A stretch of 64,000 nucleotides of DNA from contig CANRIA010000004.1 of the NCBI GenBank assembly GCA_947630555.1, forward strand, positions 1 through 64,000. Direction: 5' to 3'. Below the pieces are notes generated by a model, which had not been told where the DNA came from, searched no databases, and was given only the letters and a program-made list of their open reading frames with translations. The translations under genes and the position numbers were made by a program. This document shows positions 19,551 through 33,796 of this stretch, piece after piece (position 1 is the first letter of the stretch; every line of letters begins with the position of its first letter). This DNA is from an uncultured Clostridia bacterium. Its GTDB lineage: Bacteria; Bacillota; Clostridia; Oscillospirales; Ruminococcaceae.

Positions 19551-20201
19551 TTAATACCATGTAGAACCGACGATCTTCCACTGGCCGTCCTGTTTGTAAA
19601 GTTCTATGCGATAGCTTTCCGAAGTGCTCACCTGCGAACCGCTTCCTGCCTCTATATAGTTTACGCCTATAGGGCTTACCAGTATAGGAACGCCGCTTCC
19701 TGTGGCATCATACCTGACGGTTATTATTGCGGTAGCGCCTGCACCATTGCGCTTGATGCTTTCAATGGTCGTAGTGCAGTCTATTGCAGAATAATATGGC
19801 ATCACAGCAGGCGTGTTGTCGCCGTAGTCCATGTAGTCCCTCAGAGGGGTCATCTCCTGCTCTATATCGTCTTTTGTGGTGTAGTATTCACCGAACAAGC
19901 TTGCCTCGTTGTACTTTTCCAAAGCATCAGAATGCTCCCAGTATTTGTTCAGAGCATCTTTGCAGCCTGCCTCAGCCTGCCTTTCGTAAAAAGTGAGAAT
20001 AGATTCTTTGTCTTTCGCGCTGCCTGTGTAAACGCACGCCTGAGCCGCATCGCTTACAAAGCCGCTGATGACACTTTCTATCTCGTCTTTTTCTTTAGAC
20101 TTAAACACGGCGTTATCGACTGCCAGGTATATTACGAACGCTATCACAACGAGTATACCCAGCACAATACCGCGGTTAAGTCTTTTGAGCCTGTGCTTCA
20201 T
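19551..20201 (-). CDS. Membrane-anchored protein of unknown function
   Basis: Single N-terminal TM (GIVLGILVVIAFVIYLAV) plus extracytoplasmic domain; AGGAAG RBS before ATG 20201; cotranscribed with the ABC pair. Confidence 0.7.
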   Translation of the reverse strand: MKHRLKRLNRGIVLGILVVIAFVIYLAVDNAVFKSKEKDEIESVISGFVSDAAQACVYTGSAKDKESILTFYERQAEAGCKDALNKYWEHSDALEKYNEASLFGEYYTTKDDIEQEMTPLRDYMDYGDNTPAVMPYYSAIDCTTTIESIKRNGAGATAIITVRYDATGSGVPILVSPIGVNYIEAGSGSQVSTSESYRIELYKQDGQWKIVGSTWY

Positions 20202-20356
20202 TGTCATCTTCCTTTCAAAATTTATTGACAAACCGATCGAAATGAGTTAAACTAAATATATCGGTCATTTACACAACAATGTTATTATAACATATAAATT
20301 CTTAACTTTCAATATATCAATAACTTAAGAAAGTCTTAAAAAAGGGGGAGACACTG

Positions 20357-21079
20357 TTGGCAAAATACTGCAAGAGCTGCGGCGCGGAGTATAAAGGCGA
20401 CTACTGCGATAAATGCGGCTACGGCAAGCCTGTAGAGCGTTCTAAAACTTTTGATAAGTATAAATCAAACAGACAAAGAAAAGAGGAGCGGCAGCAAACC
20501 GCCGCCAAGCGCGAAAAAGAACGCGCAGCCGCACCAAAGCGCGAAAAGAAAAAGATGACAACTGCGCAGATAGTTATAGTAATAGTTCTGCTTATGGGAA
20601 TTATAGCGCTGGTGGTGTGGTCGCTTTTCAGGGCAGGCGTGCTGGGCGCAGGCGATAAAACAGAGCCGATAGTAAACTACTTTAACGCCATTGCAGAAAA
20701 CGACTATGACAAGTATGTTTCAGCGTTCCCGAAAGGGCTGGCAGAGACTTATGAAGACTATATTTCTGCAAACTCTCTCTCAAAAGATACCTTTATAAAA
20801 GAAAGCTACAGCGATTATCACGAGATCCTGGGCGAGAATTTCACGGCAAGCGTAACCTGCGGCAGAGAAGAAAAGCTTACCACCGAAGAAATTATCCGCT
20901 CGGAAGATGAATATATGCGCAATTTCGGCGAAGATATAAGCATTAAAGAGGCTTACAGGGTATCGGCAGAGGTATCTTTCAGCGGCGAGAAGTCCTCGCA
21001 GGTGTATAATTACGACGTTTATGTGGCAAGAGTGGGCTGGCACTGGTACATTTTAAATATTGAAGATTATTATTTGTAA
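20357..21079 (+). CDS. Zinc-ribbon membrane protein of unknown function
   Basis: KYCKSCGAEYKGDYCDKCGYG zinc ribbon, basic linker, one TM, extracytoplasmic domain; TTG start with GGGGGAG RBS. Confidence 0.75.
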   Translation: MAKYCKSCGAEYKGDYCDKCGYGKPVERSKTFDKYKSNRQRKEERQQTAAKREKERAAAPKREKKKMTTAQIVIVIVLLMGIIALVVWSLFRAGVLGAGDKTEPIVNYFNAIAENDYDKYVSAFPKGLAETYEDYISANSLSKDTFIKESYSDYHEILGENFTASVTCGREEKLTTEEIIRSEDEYMRNFGEDISIKEAYRVSAEVSFSGEKSSQVYNYDVYVARVGWHWYILNIEDYYL

Positions 21080-21096
21080 AAAATTTCTCTGTGCTA

Positions 21097-21125
21097 TTGA
21101 CAAGCGGCTTTAAATGTTGTATAAT
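21097..21125 (+). promoter_or_regulatory. Consensus sigma-A promoter upstream of carAB
   Basis: TTGACA (21097-21102) - 17 bp - TATAAT (21120-21125). Confidence 0.85.
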
Positions 21126-21210
21126 ATCTATTTGAACAAAGGCGTTCATCAGGCTGCGTTTGTGCGCGGCTTGTGAACGCTTAGATTATGTTAAAACGGG
21201 GTGGCAATTT

Positions 21211-21360
21211 ATGACACGGCAGCTTTTCTCGCCAAAGGCAGGCGGAATATACAGCGCATCGGGAAAAACACCGTGCTTTATTTTTGCCGATTCTTCTGTT
21301 TTACATGATATGTTATCTGCGCTTGACGCTTTTGTAAGGATAGTTATTTCTATTCCTTAA
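21211..21360 (+). CDS. Possible 49-aa leader ORF in the carAB 5' leader
   Basis: ATG with upstream GGGGTGG; MTRQLFSPKAGGIYSASGKTPCFIFADSSVLHDMLSALDAFVRIVISIP; lies between the promoter and carA. Confidence 0.35.
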   Translation: MTRQLFSPKAGGIYSASGKTPCFIFADSSVLHDMLSALDAFVRIVISIP

Positions 21361-21403
21361 ATTTGAGCGGCAGGCTTTTTTATTGTATCGGGAGGTTTGA
21401 ATA

Positions 21404-22501
21404 ATGCTTAGAAAAAAGGACAGAAAAATAGTCCTGGAGGACGGCTCTTTCTATGAGGGTTACGGCTTTGGCGACAATTGCGATGCGGTGTGCGAGATAG
21501 TTTTCAATACATCTATGGTCGGTTATCAGGAGATAATTTCAGACCCGTCGTATACATATCAGGCGGTGGTAATGACATATCCGCTTATAGGAAATTACGG
21601 CATAACGGACGAGGACTTTGAAACAAAAAGCCCCACTATAGGCGGTCTTATAGTAAGGGAATACAACGATTTTCCAAGCAATTTCAGGTATACTAAAACT
21701 CTTTCTGAAACTATGGAGGAAAACCACATTCCGGGCATAAGCGGCATAGATACCAGAAAACTTACAAGAAGCATTCGCGACCTTGGCAGCAGACGGGTGT
21801 GCATTACAAGCATTGATACCCCCAACGAAAAGGCTCTGGAGATAATAAAAAATACCCCCGTGCCCAAAGATGCCGTAAGCAGGGTGAGCTGCCGCAAAAA
21901 GTGGTATTCGAGAACTTCAAACCCAAAATTCAATGTTGTTGCTATAGACTGCGGCATAAAGCTAAATATTATAAGAAGCCTCAATCAGATAGGCTGCAAT
22001 GTTACCATAGTGCCGTGGAATACATCTGCTGAGGATATACGCATGATGAAGCCCGACGGTCTGTTTATTTCAAACGGCCCCGGCGACCCGGAAGACGTTC
22101 AGCCTGTTATTGAAACGGTAAAGGAACTGAAAGGCAAGCTGCCTATATTTGGTATATGTCTGGGGCATCAGATGATCTCGCTTGCATACGGGGCGAAAAC
22201 TTACAAGCTGAAGTTCGGTCACCGCGGCGGCAACCACCCGGTAAAGAACCTTGAAACAGGCAAGCTGGAAATAACATCACAAAACCACAGCTATGCGGTC
22301 GCAAGTGAATCGGTAGAGGGAACGGGGCTTAAAGTTACGCATATAAATCTGCTGGATAACACAGTTGAAGGCGTTGAATGCAAGGAAGACAAGGTCTTCT
22401 CGGTGCAGTACCACCCTGAAAGCGCGCCCGGCCCGCAGGACAGCAAATATTTGTTCGGAAAGTTTATAGATATAATGAAGGAGGCGAAAGACAATGCCTA
22501 A
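21404..22501 (+). CDS. carA: Carbamoyl-phosphate synthase small subunit
   Basis: [61 protein letters not shown]. Confidence 0.97.
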   Translation: MLRKKDRKIVLEDGSFYEGYGFGDNCDAVCEIVFNTSMVGYQEIISDPSYTYQAVVMTYPLIGNYGITDEDFETKSPTIGGLIVREYNDFPSNFRYTKTLSETMEENHIPGISGIDTRKLTRSIRDLGSRRVCITSIDTPNEKALEIIKNTPVPKDAVSRVSCRKKWYSRTSNPKFNVVAIDCGIKLNIIRSLNQIGCNVTIVPWNTSAEDIRMMKPDGLFISNGPGDPEDVQPVIETVKELKGKLPIFGICLGHQMISLAYGAKTYKLKFGHRGGNHPVKNLETGKLEITSQNHSYAVASESVEGTGLKVTHINLLDNTVEGVECKEDKVFSVQYHPESAPGPQDSKYLFGKFIDIMKEAKDNA

Positions 22502-25500
22502 GCGTACTGATATAAACAAAATACTCGTCATAGGTTCGGGCCCTATAGTTATAGGTCAGGCGGCTGAGTTTGACTATTCGGGAACGCAGGCTTGCCTTGC
22601 GCTGCGCGAGGAGGGCTATCAGGTAATACTGGTAAACTCAAACCCTGCGACTATAATGACGGATACTTCCATTGCCGATAAGGTTTATATGGAACCGCTG
22701 ACTCTTGAATATCTTGCAAAGATATTGAGATATGAACGCCCCGATGCCATTTTGCCCGGAATAGGCGGTCAGACGGGACTTAACCTTGCCATGCAGCTTG
22801 CGAAGAAAGGCGTACTTGATGAATGCGGCGTTGAACTTTTGGGCACCAGCTTTGAAAGTATAGATATGGCTGAGGACAGAGAGCGTTTTAAGGAGCTTTG
22901 TATATCTTTGGGCGAGCCCGTTTTGCCCTCTGAGATAGCAAACACAATAGAGCAGGGTGTTGAAGCCGCAAAGAGGATAGGCTACCCCGTGGTGCTGCGA
23001 CCTGCTTTTACGCTGGGCGGCACGGGCGGCGGCTTTGCAGACAACGAAGAAGAGCTGCGCGTGATACTTAAAAATGCGCTTGCGCTCTCGCCTGTTTCGC
23101 AGTGCCTTGTTGAAAAGTCTATCAAGGGATATAAAGAGATAGAGTATGAGGTAATGCGCGATGCGAACGACACCGCGATAACTATCTGTAATATGGAAAA
23201 CGTTGACCCCGTCGGCATACACACGGGCGACTCGATAGTTGTCTGCCCCAGCCAGACACTTACCAACAAAGAGTATCATATGCTGCGTGATTCGGCGCTG
23301 AAGATAATTCGCGCGCTGAAAATACAGGGCGGCTGCAATGTGCAGTTTGCGCTTGACCCACACTCTTTCAGCTATTATCTTATAGAGGTAAACCCGAGAG
23401 TTTCGCGTTCCTCTGCACTTGCTTCAAAGGCGAGCGGCTACCCGATAGCGAGAGTTTCTGCCAAGATAGCAACGGGTCTTACTCTTGACGAGATACAAAT
23501 AGCCAACACCCCTGCCAGCTTTGAGCCTACTCTTGACTATGTTGTAACAAAAATGCCGCGCTTCCCGTTTGATAAGTTCACAATGGCATCAAACACTTTA
23601 AGCACGCAGATGAAAGCCACGGGCGAGGTAATGAGCATAGGCAGAACTATTGAAGAAAGCCTGCTGAAAGCGATACGATCTTTAGAGATAGGTCTTTGCC
23701 ACCTGCACAGCAAGAAGTTTGACAGCTACACTATAGAGGAGCTTCTTGACTACATAAAGCTGGGCACTGATGACAGGATATATGCAATATCTCAGCTTAT
23801 GTGGAAGGGCGTTGACCTTGGCATAATATGCGACATAACGCAGATTGATATGCTGTTCCTAAACAAGATAGAGAACATCGTGCTGTTTGAGCGGGATATA
23901 ATAGAAAACAAGTTCGATGAAAAAGTGCTTTACGAAGCTAAGAAAATGGGCTTTTCGGATAAGTACATTGCCTCTTTGTGGGAGTGCACCGAGGAGGACG
24001 TATATGCACTGCGCAAAAAGCTGAAAATGTTCCCCGTTTATAAGATGATAGACACCTGCGCGAGTGAGTTTGAAAGTTATATACCATATTTCTATTCTAC
24101 TTATGAAGACGAGAATGAGTCTATAGTTTCGGACAAGCCGAAGGTAATAGTGCTGGGCTCGGGCCCTATAAGAATAGGTCAGGGCGTTGAGTTTGACTAT
24201 TCTACGGTGCACGCGGTATCTACTATAAAGAAATTCGGCTATGAGGCTATCATAATAAACAACAACCCCGAAACGGTATCTACCGACTATACCACCAGCG
24301 ACAAGCTTTATTTTGAGCCGCTGACCGTCGAGGACGTTATGGACGTTATAGAGCTTGAAAAGCCGTTCGGTGTTATAGCATCACTGGGCGGTCAGACCGC
24401 CATAAACCTTGCAGAGCCTTTGATGAAAAGGGGCGTAAAGATAATCGGCACCGACTTTGCCGCTATTGAGAGAGCCGAGAATCGCAATTCTTTTGAAAAG
24501 GTGCTTGAGGAGCTTAATATCCCTCAGCCGCCGGGAGAGGCAGTAACAGACATACCGGCAGGAATTGCAGCCGCCGCAAGGATAGGCTACCCTGTTCTGG
24601 TAAGACCCAGCTATGTTCTGGGCGGCAGGGCTATGCAGATAGTTTCAAACGAAGATATGCTGAAAACATACCTTAAGACTGCCGTTGAGATAGACGAGGA
24701 CAAGCCGGTACTGGTAGATAAGTACATAGAGGGCAAAGAAGTAGAGGTAGATGCAGTGTGCGACGGTAAAGACGTATTCGTGCCGGGCATAATGGAGCTT
24801 GTTGAGAGGACAGGCATACATTCGGGCGACTCGATAAGCGTGTACCCGACATTCTCTATCTCTCAAAAAGTAAAAGACACCATTCTTGACTACACCAAAC
24901 GGCTGGGGCTGGGCATAGGCATTGTGGGTCTTTACAACATACAGTTTATTGTTGACAAAAACGAGGACGTTTATATAATAGAGGTAAATCCGCGCTCGTC
25001 AAGAACTGTGCCGTTTTTATCAAAGGCAACCGGCTACAGCCTTGCAGACATAGGCACGCTTGTTATACTCGGCAAGTCGCTGAAAGAGCAGGGGATAAAC
25101 GTACTGTTTCCGCCCGAAAAGAAACGCTGGTATGTAAAAGCGCCTGCGTTCTCGTTCTCAAAGCTTAACGGTCTTGACGCGTATCTGTCGCCAGAAATGA
25201 AATCAACGGGCGAGGCGATAGGCTACGACAAAAAGCTGACAAGAGCGCTTTACAAGGCTCTGAAATCCTCGGGCATGAAGCTTTCAAACTACGGCACGCT
25301 GTTTGTTACCATTGCCGACAAGGACAAGGAAGAGGCTTTAGAGCTTGTGAGAAGATTTTACCACCTCGGCTTCAATATCGAGGCAACGCACGGCACGGCT
25401 GTTTTCCTGCGTGAACACGGCATACGTACGCGTGAAAAGCAGAAGATAAGTTCGGGCAGTGATGAGATACTACAGGGTATGCGCTCAGGATATATCAAGT

Positions 25501-25676
25501 ATGTTATCAACACGCGCGATATGAGTTCGGCAGGGCATCTGACCGACGGCTACGAGATACGCCGCTGTGCGGTAGAAAACGGTGTTGCGATATTCACGGC
25601 GCTGGATACCGTAAAGGTGCTTTTAGATGTGCTTGAAGAAATGACACTCTGCATATCTACTATTGACGAAGAATAA
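22494..25676 (+). CDS. carB: Carbamoyl-phosphate synthase large subunit
   Basis: 1060 aa, duplicated ATP-grasp halves ([16 protein letters not shown] / [16 protein letters not shown]), MGS-like C-terminus. Confidence 0.98.
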   Translation: MPKRTDINKILVIGSGPIVIGQAAEFDYSGTQACLALREEGYQVILVNSNPATIMTDTSIADKVYMEPLTLEYLAKILRYERPDAILPGIGGQTGLNLAMQLAKKGVLDECGVELLGTSFESIDMAEDRERFKELCISLGEPVLPSEIANTIEQGVEAAKRIGYPVVLRPAFTLGGTGGGFADNEEELRVILKNALALSPVSQCLVEKSIKGYKEIEYEVMRDANDTAITICNMENVDPVGIHTGDSIVVCPSQTLTNKEYHMLRDSALKIIRALKIQGGCNVQFALDPHSFSYYLIEVNPRVSRSSALASKASGYPIARVSAKIATGLTLDEIQIANTPASFEPTLDYVVTKMPRFPFDKFTMASNTLSTQMKATGEVMSIGRTIEESLLKAIRSLEIGLCHLHSKKFDSYTIEELLDYIKLGTDDRIYAISQLMWKGVDLGIICDITQIDMLFLNKIENIVLFERDIIENKFDEKVLYEAKKMGFSDKYIASLWECTEEDVYALRKKLKMFPVYKMIDTCASEFESYIPYFYSTYEDENESIVSDKPKVIVLGSGPIRIGQGVEFDYSTVHAVSTIKKFGYEAIIINNNPETVSTDYTTSDKLYFEPLTVEDVMDVIELEKPFGVIASLGGQTAINLAEPLMKRGVKIIGTDFAAIERAENRNSFEKVLEELNIPQPPGEAVTDIPAGIAAAARIGYPVLVRPSYVLGGRAMQIVSNEDMLKTYLKTAVEIDEDKPVLVDKYIEGKEVEVDAVCDGKDVFVPGIMELVERTGIHSGDSISVYPTFSISQKVKDTILDYTKRLGLGIGIVGLYNIQFIVDKNEDVYIIEVNPRSSRTVPFLSKATGYSLADIGTLVILGKSLKEQGINVLFPPEKKRWYVKAPAFSFSKLNGLDAYLSPEMKSTGEAIGYDKKLTRALYKALKSSGMKLSNYGTLFVTIADKDKEEALELVRRFYHLGFNIEATHGTAVFLREHGIRTREKQKISSGSDEILQGMRSGYIKYVINTRDMSSAGHLTDGYEIRRCAVENGVAIFTALDTVKVLLDVLEEMTLCISTIDEE

Positions 25677-25678
25677 TA

Positions 25679-25714
25679 AAAAGGTCTGTCACCAAATCAG
25701 TGGCAGACCTTGTT
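25679..25714. terminator. Terminator between convergent carB and clpB
   Basis: aaggtctgtcac-caaatca-gtggcagacctt hairpin. Confidence 0.7.
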
Positions 25715-25722
25715 TATAGTTT

Positions 25723-28322
<2,600 letters not shown>

Positions 28323-28326
<4 letters not shown>

Positions 28327-28955
28327 AGTAAAACGCCCCTTTCGCAGTATTCAATGTATTTCTTTGTTATTTCGCCGACCGCCTTCTCACTGCCGCCGTC
28401 TGAAAGGTACAGCTTGAAGCAGTCGTTGAATGTGGTTATGTGGTCTGTTATCGCCTTTGAAATCTCTTCGGGCTCGCCGCCCTGCTTTTTCAGCAGCCTG
28501 CGGTATGTGCCGCCTTTTAACTGAGCCTGCACATCACTGTCTGTCACGCCGCGTTCTATCTCGTTCCACAGCCGCAAAAAGCTTGTGTATTCGCCCAAAA
28601 GCGCGGCATTTTGTGTTCTCAGCGTTGCCCTCAGTTCTCCTAAATACTGCCCCACCTCTCGGTAGAGTATCACGCTGTATCTTATAGTCGGGTTGTACTT
28701 GTATTTCAGCGCCGAGACTGCCGTCAGGTCGCCCTGATCGGTAAGAAACCGAAATTCATCGCTGAAACGCTGCATCTGCCCCAGCATAAGCTCATAAAGG
28801 TTTTTTATGCGCTGTTCGGGCGTTGTCATCGAAACGTACTGTGCCAGCAGCTGGTCGATAAGTCCGCTTCTGCTTTTGCCGTGCAGCTTTGCAATGCGGT
28901 CTATCCTGTCTATCACCTCGTCGGTAAGGATAAGACTATACATACTTTTGCTCAA
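28323..28955 (-). CDS. Uncharacterised protein with ribbon-helix-helix-like N-terminus, coupled to clpB
   Basis: MYSLILTDEVIDRIDRIAKLHGKSRSGLIDQLLAQYV resembles RHH; 4-bp overlap with clpB start; start uncertain (TTG 28955 with AAAGGCGG RBS, or ATG 28943). Confidence 0.65.
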
Positions 28956-29129
28956 AACTATCGCCGCCTTTATCTGTAACTTGATAAGTTTATTATATAA
29001 CTTTCCTTGCAAGTTTATGATAACACACAAACAAGAGTTTGTCAAGGCTTTTTTGAAAATTTTTTTGATATTTTTTCTTTAAAACAAAAAAGACCCATAA
29101 ATGAGCCTTTTTATATTTAGTTAAGAATA

Positions 29130-30347
29130 TCACTTTTCCACTCTCGGCTTGTCATACTTATTTGAAACAAGTTTGCCGTCGCACGGGTCGTAAATAAGGT
29201 CGCCCGTTACCATATCTATATATATGCAGCGGATCTTCAAGTTATTTGGTTCGTCAAGTGATAGCCGCCACATAGGTCTGTATTCGTCAGGGTCGGTTTC
29301 ATCGTTCTCTTCATCGCTGTCGGGGAAATCAGGCATGGCGTAAACAATATTTATATCTGTAACAGCGTTTGTAAAATACGGCGCAAACTCCACGCTTGCG
29401 TGGCTGAGGGCAGAATCCAGCGTTATAAATCTGTCTTCAAGCTCGGTCTTTTCTATGCCGCGATCGTATGTATGACAGTATACTTGCGTAACAACGTCGG
29501 GGTGGGTGATGACAACATCTACATAGTTTAACGTCATTTTTGCGCCGCCTACATTAGAAGTATCTGTAAGGTCAAATTCAACGCCGCCGGCGCACAAAGC
29601 AAACCTCACCAAAAACGACTGATGCTCGTTAAATTCATTATTCAGAATACAAACTATAACAGGCTTTGTTTCTTCGTAATCAGCACACAGGGGCAGCACG
29701 CTGTCAATAGTTTTCTGCGCAAAATCCAAAGCCTGTTTTGCGGTATAGTCTTCTCCTGCCAAATCGCCCACAACGTTTGCAAGATCGCTGTCTTCGGCGG
29801 TGCAAGCCTTTGCAACATTAGCTGCCAGCATTACGTCGCCTGCCTCGCCGCTTATAATATCAGGCGCCCATATAAGGCAGCCGCCGGAACTATCCAACCT
29901 TACAAGATAGTCGTCTTCAATATCGTCTTTTTCGATGTTAAATGATGAATAGGAAAAATTCCCGTTATCATATGTGTCAAGGGTAATCTCATCTTCATTT
30001 GGCTGCTCTTTGTTCATATACTTTGCGGTATCTATGCACTTTTGCTTCAGTTGTTCTTGCGTTATGTGCACTGCAGAATTGTCAACGCTCATAGTGTACA
30101 GCTTTTCAGGCGTGGGCAGAGAAACATTTTCGGGCAATGTCATGTTATCATAAGTTTTACCAAGGGCGTTCGGCGCTTCTGTCAGAACCTCTGCAAGCGT
30201 TTTGTATTCAAGCTTGCTTTGCTCTTCAGTCTTGTTCTTTTTGTTTATAGCAACGGTAAGAACTATTGCAGTTATAACGGCTGCTGTCATTACAAAAGCA
30301 GCACAGAGAATTATTACGCGCCGTGTGCGTTTGTTGAGTTTTGCCAT
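29130..30347 (-). CDS. Membrane-anchored extracytoplasmic protein of unknown function
   Basis: Basic N-terminus plus one TM (RRVIILCAAFVMTAAVITAIVLTV); AGAAGGCAG RBS before ATG 30347. Confidence 0.7.
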   Translation of the reverse strand: MAKLNKRTRRVIILCAAFVMTAAVITAIVLTVAINKKNKTEEQSKLEYKTLAEVLTEAPNALGKTYDNMTLPENVSLPTPEKLYTMSVDNSAVHITQEQLKQKCIDTAKYMNKEQPNEDEITLDTYDNGNFSYSSFNIEKDDIEDDYLVRLDSSGGCLIWAPDIISGEAGDVMLAANVAKACTAEDSDLANVVGDLAGEDYTAKQALDFAQKTIDSVLPLCADYEETKPVIVCILNNEFNEHQSFLVRFALCAGGVEFDLTDTSNVGGAKMTLNYVDVVITHPDVVTQVYCHTYDRGIEKTELEDRFITLDSALSHASVEFAPYFTNAVTDINIVYAMPDFPDSDEENDETDPDEYRPMWRLSLDEPNNLKIRCIYIDMVTGDLIYDPCDGKLVSNKYDKPRVEK

Positions 30348-30523
30348 ATTACTGCCTTCTTTCTGCAAAATTTACCTGAATATATGATACTTCCTTTTTT
30401 CATACAAGTCAAGGATTTAAGACTAACATTTTGCGGTCATATGCCCTTTTTGTAGAAATTACACAAAATAAGGAAAATAATTTGTACATAAAAACCCCCC
30501 GAACTTACGTCCGAGGGTATATG

Positions 30524-32161
30524 TTATTCTACCGAAATAATGTAATAATACACAGGCTGACCGCCGCTGACCACATTTACCTCAATGTCGGGGTACTTGC
30601 CTTGCAGCTGTGATGCGAGCGCCTGAGCCATATCTTCGTTTACGTCCGCGCCGTAAATAACGGTGATGAACGAGCTGTCGCCCTTTACCATTCGCTTGGT
30701 TAGCCTGTAGCTTGCCTTTGCAAGGTCTTTGTCAGTAAACGCCAGCTTGCCGTTTTCAATAGCGAGTATCTCGCCTTTCTTTATGGCGTGCCCATCAAAT
30801 TCCGAATCCCTTGCCGCAAAAGTGAGCTGACCAGTTGCAACATTGTTAAGAGCCTCTGTCATAGCGTTGCGGTTGGCAACAAAGTCTTCGCCGGGGTCAA
30901 ATGCCAGCATTGCCGAAAGCCCCTGCGGAATTGTCCTCGTCTGCAAAACGCACACCTTTCTGTCGCTTACCAGCTTTGCAGCCTGCTCTGCCGCCATTAT
31001 AATATTCTTGTTGTTGGGCATAACGAACACAGTCTTTGCCGGGGTAGAGCATATAGCGGCGTAAATATCGTCGGTAGAGGGGTTCATGGTCTGTCCGCCG
31101 CTTACAATGCAGTCAACGCCTATGTCGCGGAACATACTCTCGATACCTGCGCCTGCCGCCACCGATACAAAACCATAGTCATTCTCAGGGTTTGCAGGAA
31201 CGAACTCCTGTTTAGCATCCTGCTTGCGCTGCTTGTGCTGCATTTTCATGTTCTCTATCTTCGGCAGGTTTATGCTGCCAAATTCAAGACCCTTTTGTAT
31301 AGCCTTGCCGGGGTCGTTGGTGTGAACGTGCACTTTTATTATCTCGTCGTCGTCCACCACAACAACGCAGTCGCCTATCGTTTCAAGATATGCCCTCAGC
31401 TTGCTGGTATCGTCGCAGCCCTCGTCTTTGGTTATGAGCATCTCTGTGCAGTATGTGAAGTTTATAACTTCGTCAAAGTCGCCCACGGTAGAAGCAAAAG
31501 TTTCAACGGTGACGGCTTTTTTGCTGTCCTGCGAAAGCGGCTGAACGATCTCTCCGCCCTTGAATACTTGCAGCATAGCCTCGAATATTATCAAAAGTCC
31601 CTGACCGCCTGCATCAACCACCCCTGCTTTTTTAAGGGCAGCCAGCTGGTTGGGCGTGTTGTCAAGAGCTGTTTTACATTCCTTGCATATCTCTTCCCAC
31701 AGCTGCACTTCATCTGTAACAATGCCGCTTAGCGACTTTGCCTTTTCATAGCCCATTCTTGCAACTGTCAGAATTGTGCCTTCTGTAGGGTTCATTACAG
31801 CTTTATATGCATTTTCAACTCCCAGACCCAAAGCCAGCGTTATGTCATCGCAGTTTGCCTCTTTCTTATCTGCAAGACCCTTTGCAAAGCCGCGGAATAT
31901 AAGCGAAAGTATAACGCCCGAATTTCCTCTTGCGCCCCTCAGCAGCGCCGAAGCGGCAGACGATGCTACTTCAGATACCGTAACATCATCATGCATAATT
32001 TTCAGCTCTGAAAGTGTGTTGCCGATAGCCATAGACATATTAGTGCCTGTATCTCCGTCAGGAACGGGGAATACATTGAGCTCGTCTACCGATTTTTTCT
32101 TGTTTGCTATAGAATGTGCGCCGCTGATAATTGCGTCACGCAGAAGCTTTCCGTCTATCAC
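30524..32161 (-). CDS. fakA: DAK2/DegV-like protein, fatty acid kinase FakA-like (YloV)
   Basis: NVFPVPDGDTGTNMSMAI, LLRGARGNSGVILSLIFRGFAKGL, DAGGQGLLIIFEAML; GTG start 32161 after GGAGG. Confidence 0.9.
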   Translation of the reverse strand: MIDGKLLRDAIISGAHSIANKKKSVDELNVFPVPDGDTGTNMSMAIGNTLSELKIMHDDVTVSEVASSAASALLRGARGNSGVILSLIFRGFAKGLADKKEANCDDITLALGLGVENAYKAVMNPTEGTILTVARMGYEKAKSLSGIVTDEVQLWEEICKECKTALDNTPNQLAALKKAGVVDAGGQGLLIIFEAMLQVFKGGEIVQPLSQDSKKAVTVETFASTVGDFDEVINFTYCTEMLITKDEGCDDTSKLRAYLETIGDCVVVVDDDEIIKVHVHTNDPGKAIQKGLEFGSINLPKIENMKMQHKQRKQDAKQEFVPANPENDYGFVSVAAGAGIESMFRDIGVDCIVSGGQTMNPSTDDIYAAICSTPAKTVFVMPNNKNIIMAAEQAAKLVSDRKVCVLQTRTIPQGLSAMLAFDPGEDFVANRNAMTEALNNVATGQLTFAARDSEFDGHAIKKGEILAIENGKLAFTDKDLAKASYRLTKRMVKGDSSFITVIYGADVNEDMAQALASQLQGKYPDIEVNVVSGGQPVYYYIISVE

Positions 32162-32178
32162 GATGTTATCCTCCCAAA

Positions 32179-32526
32179 TCACGCCTGCATAGCGTCAACA
32201 AAAACGTTTATCTTAGATACTTCTATACCGGCGCTCTCCTCAACAGTAAAGCGCACCTTGTTTATGATGCTGTCAACTATTGCGGCAATGTTCACCCCGT
32301 AAGATACCGTTATATGCAGGTCTATAGTCAGCTTGTTGCTGTCTTGACGGATCATCACACCGTTGTCAGCAGATTCGCTTCCCAGCAGCGAGCGTATGCC
32401 TTGCACAGCCGAACAGCTGTTCAGACCTACCACGCCAAAGCAGCTTGCGGCGGTCTTGGCTATAAGCTTTTTCAGATAGTTTGAAGAAAGCTCTATGCAG
32501 CCTATGTGATCGTTGATTTTTATCAT
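32179..32526 (-). CDS. Asp23/Gls24 family envelope stress response protein
   Basis: IELSSNYLKKLIAKTAASCFGVVGL..., SYGVNIAAIVDSIINKVRFTVEESAGIEVSKINVFVD; upstream of fakA as commonly seen in Firmicutes. Confidence 0.9.
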   Translation of the reverse strand: MIKINDHIGCIELSSNYLKKLIAKTAASCFGVVGLNSCSAVQGIRSLLGSESADNGVMIRQDSNKLTIDLHITVSYGVNIAAIVDSIINKVRFTVEESAGIEVSKINVFVDAMQA

Positions 32527-32674
32527 AAAAGAACCACGCTCTCTTTCCGTCAAAGTTACATACAACAATTATAACACACAAAGTCTGCGTTTGCAATAGC
32601 CGAGGGATATTTTTGTAACTATTGCTTATATTCCGCCTGTGCTTATGGTCTTATTACCCAAAACGCTATACAAA

Positions 32675-33796
32675 CTATTTGTCGGCGGCACATTCAACAT
32701 CTACCGAAATAGAGCAGTTTTCAAAAATGTTATCATCATGCAGGGCGGCAACGGGGTATACGCTTCTTGCTATTCTTTCAACGCCGAGAAAATCGCCCTC
32801 GGGATACTGCGTTATCTTATAAAAAGCGTTGCAGCACATATCCTCCAGTATCTTTTCAGTAGCCATGCACACCTCGCAGCCGTTTGATATAGTCTTGAAG
32901 CTGTCGAGCAGTTTTACTTTCACGCGTATTTTGTACATCATAACGTATCTGCCGTCAATTTTGCGCACTGTAACACTGCGATGAATGAGAGTAACGTTCA
33001 CATTCAGAGGGTCTTCATTGCCGGGTATGCTCATCTGCGCTTTGTCAAGCTTGCCTTCAAGCCAACAGCAGCCCATAGTTTCCTCTGCCGTGGCGGTGTA
33101 TACTATTTTTCCGTCGTGAACTATCTGTGTTCCGCTGAATATAAGTTTGGTGTCCTCTTCTTCAGAGTCTCCCTGCTTTTCTTTTTCGCTTTCTTTGGGC
33201 GGCTGTAGCGCCTCAACTATAGGCAGGGCGGCGGTAGTCGAGTTTGCAATATGCAAAAGGTCGGTTTTAAGCGCGTTGCCGTTTTCAACCGCCGTGCGTA
33301 TGATGTTCTCGACTGCAATGGCGGTCTCCACCTCGTTTTTCAGCTTAACGTCAAGAATATCGCGTGCGGTGGTCTTGCTGCTTATTACGGGCACGCCAAG
33401 GTATGTCTGCTCACTTCGCAGAAAGTAATCAAGGCTTTCAGAAAATGGTATGCTAAGCGCATCTTTGCCTATAACAATAAACTTGCTGTGCCCGATGTTT
33501 ATATCCCTGCCAAGTTCATATGAAATATCATTCATGCACTGCGCTATGGTGTCGCCCTCGGTGGAAACTATAATAGTGTTGGTCTGGCTGCTGTCAACAG
33601 GCGTTGAAGAACCTGCACCCATCGACTGAAACACCTGCGCGCTTACCTTGAATTTTTTGCTCTCACCCTTGTCAATGCCAACAGCCGATATTATAGCCTG
33701 CTTTTCCAGCTCGACTATTGAAGAGCAGGAACACATTGCAAAAGCTGCAATTGCAGTCAAAAGCACTATAAGCAAACGTTTCATTTGCATACTCAT
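32675..33796 (-). CDS. Ger(x)C family spore germination lipoprotein
   Basis: CSCSSIVELEKQAIISAVGIDKGESKKFKVSAQVF, Ger(x)C fold; downstream of GerA/GerB homologues. Confidence 0.9.
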   Translation of the reverse strand: MSMQMKRLLIVLLTAIAAFAMCSCSSIVELEKQAIISAVGIDKGESKKFKVSAQVFQSMGAGSSTPVDSSQTNTIIVSTEGDTIAQCMNDISYELGRDINIGHSKFIVIGKDALSIPFSESLDYFLRSEQTYLGVPVISSKTTARDILDVKLKNEVETAIAVENIIRTAVENGNALKTDLLHIANSTTAALPIVEALQPPKESEKEKQGDSEEEDTKLIFSGTQIVHDGKIVYTATAEETMGCCWLEGKLDKAQMSIPGNEDPLNVNVTLIHRSVTVRKIDGRYVMMYKIRVKVKLLDSFKTISNGCEVCMATEKILEDMCCNAFYKITQYPEGDFLGVERIARSVYPVAALHDDNIFENCSISVDVECAADK

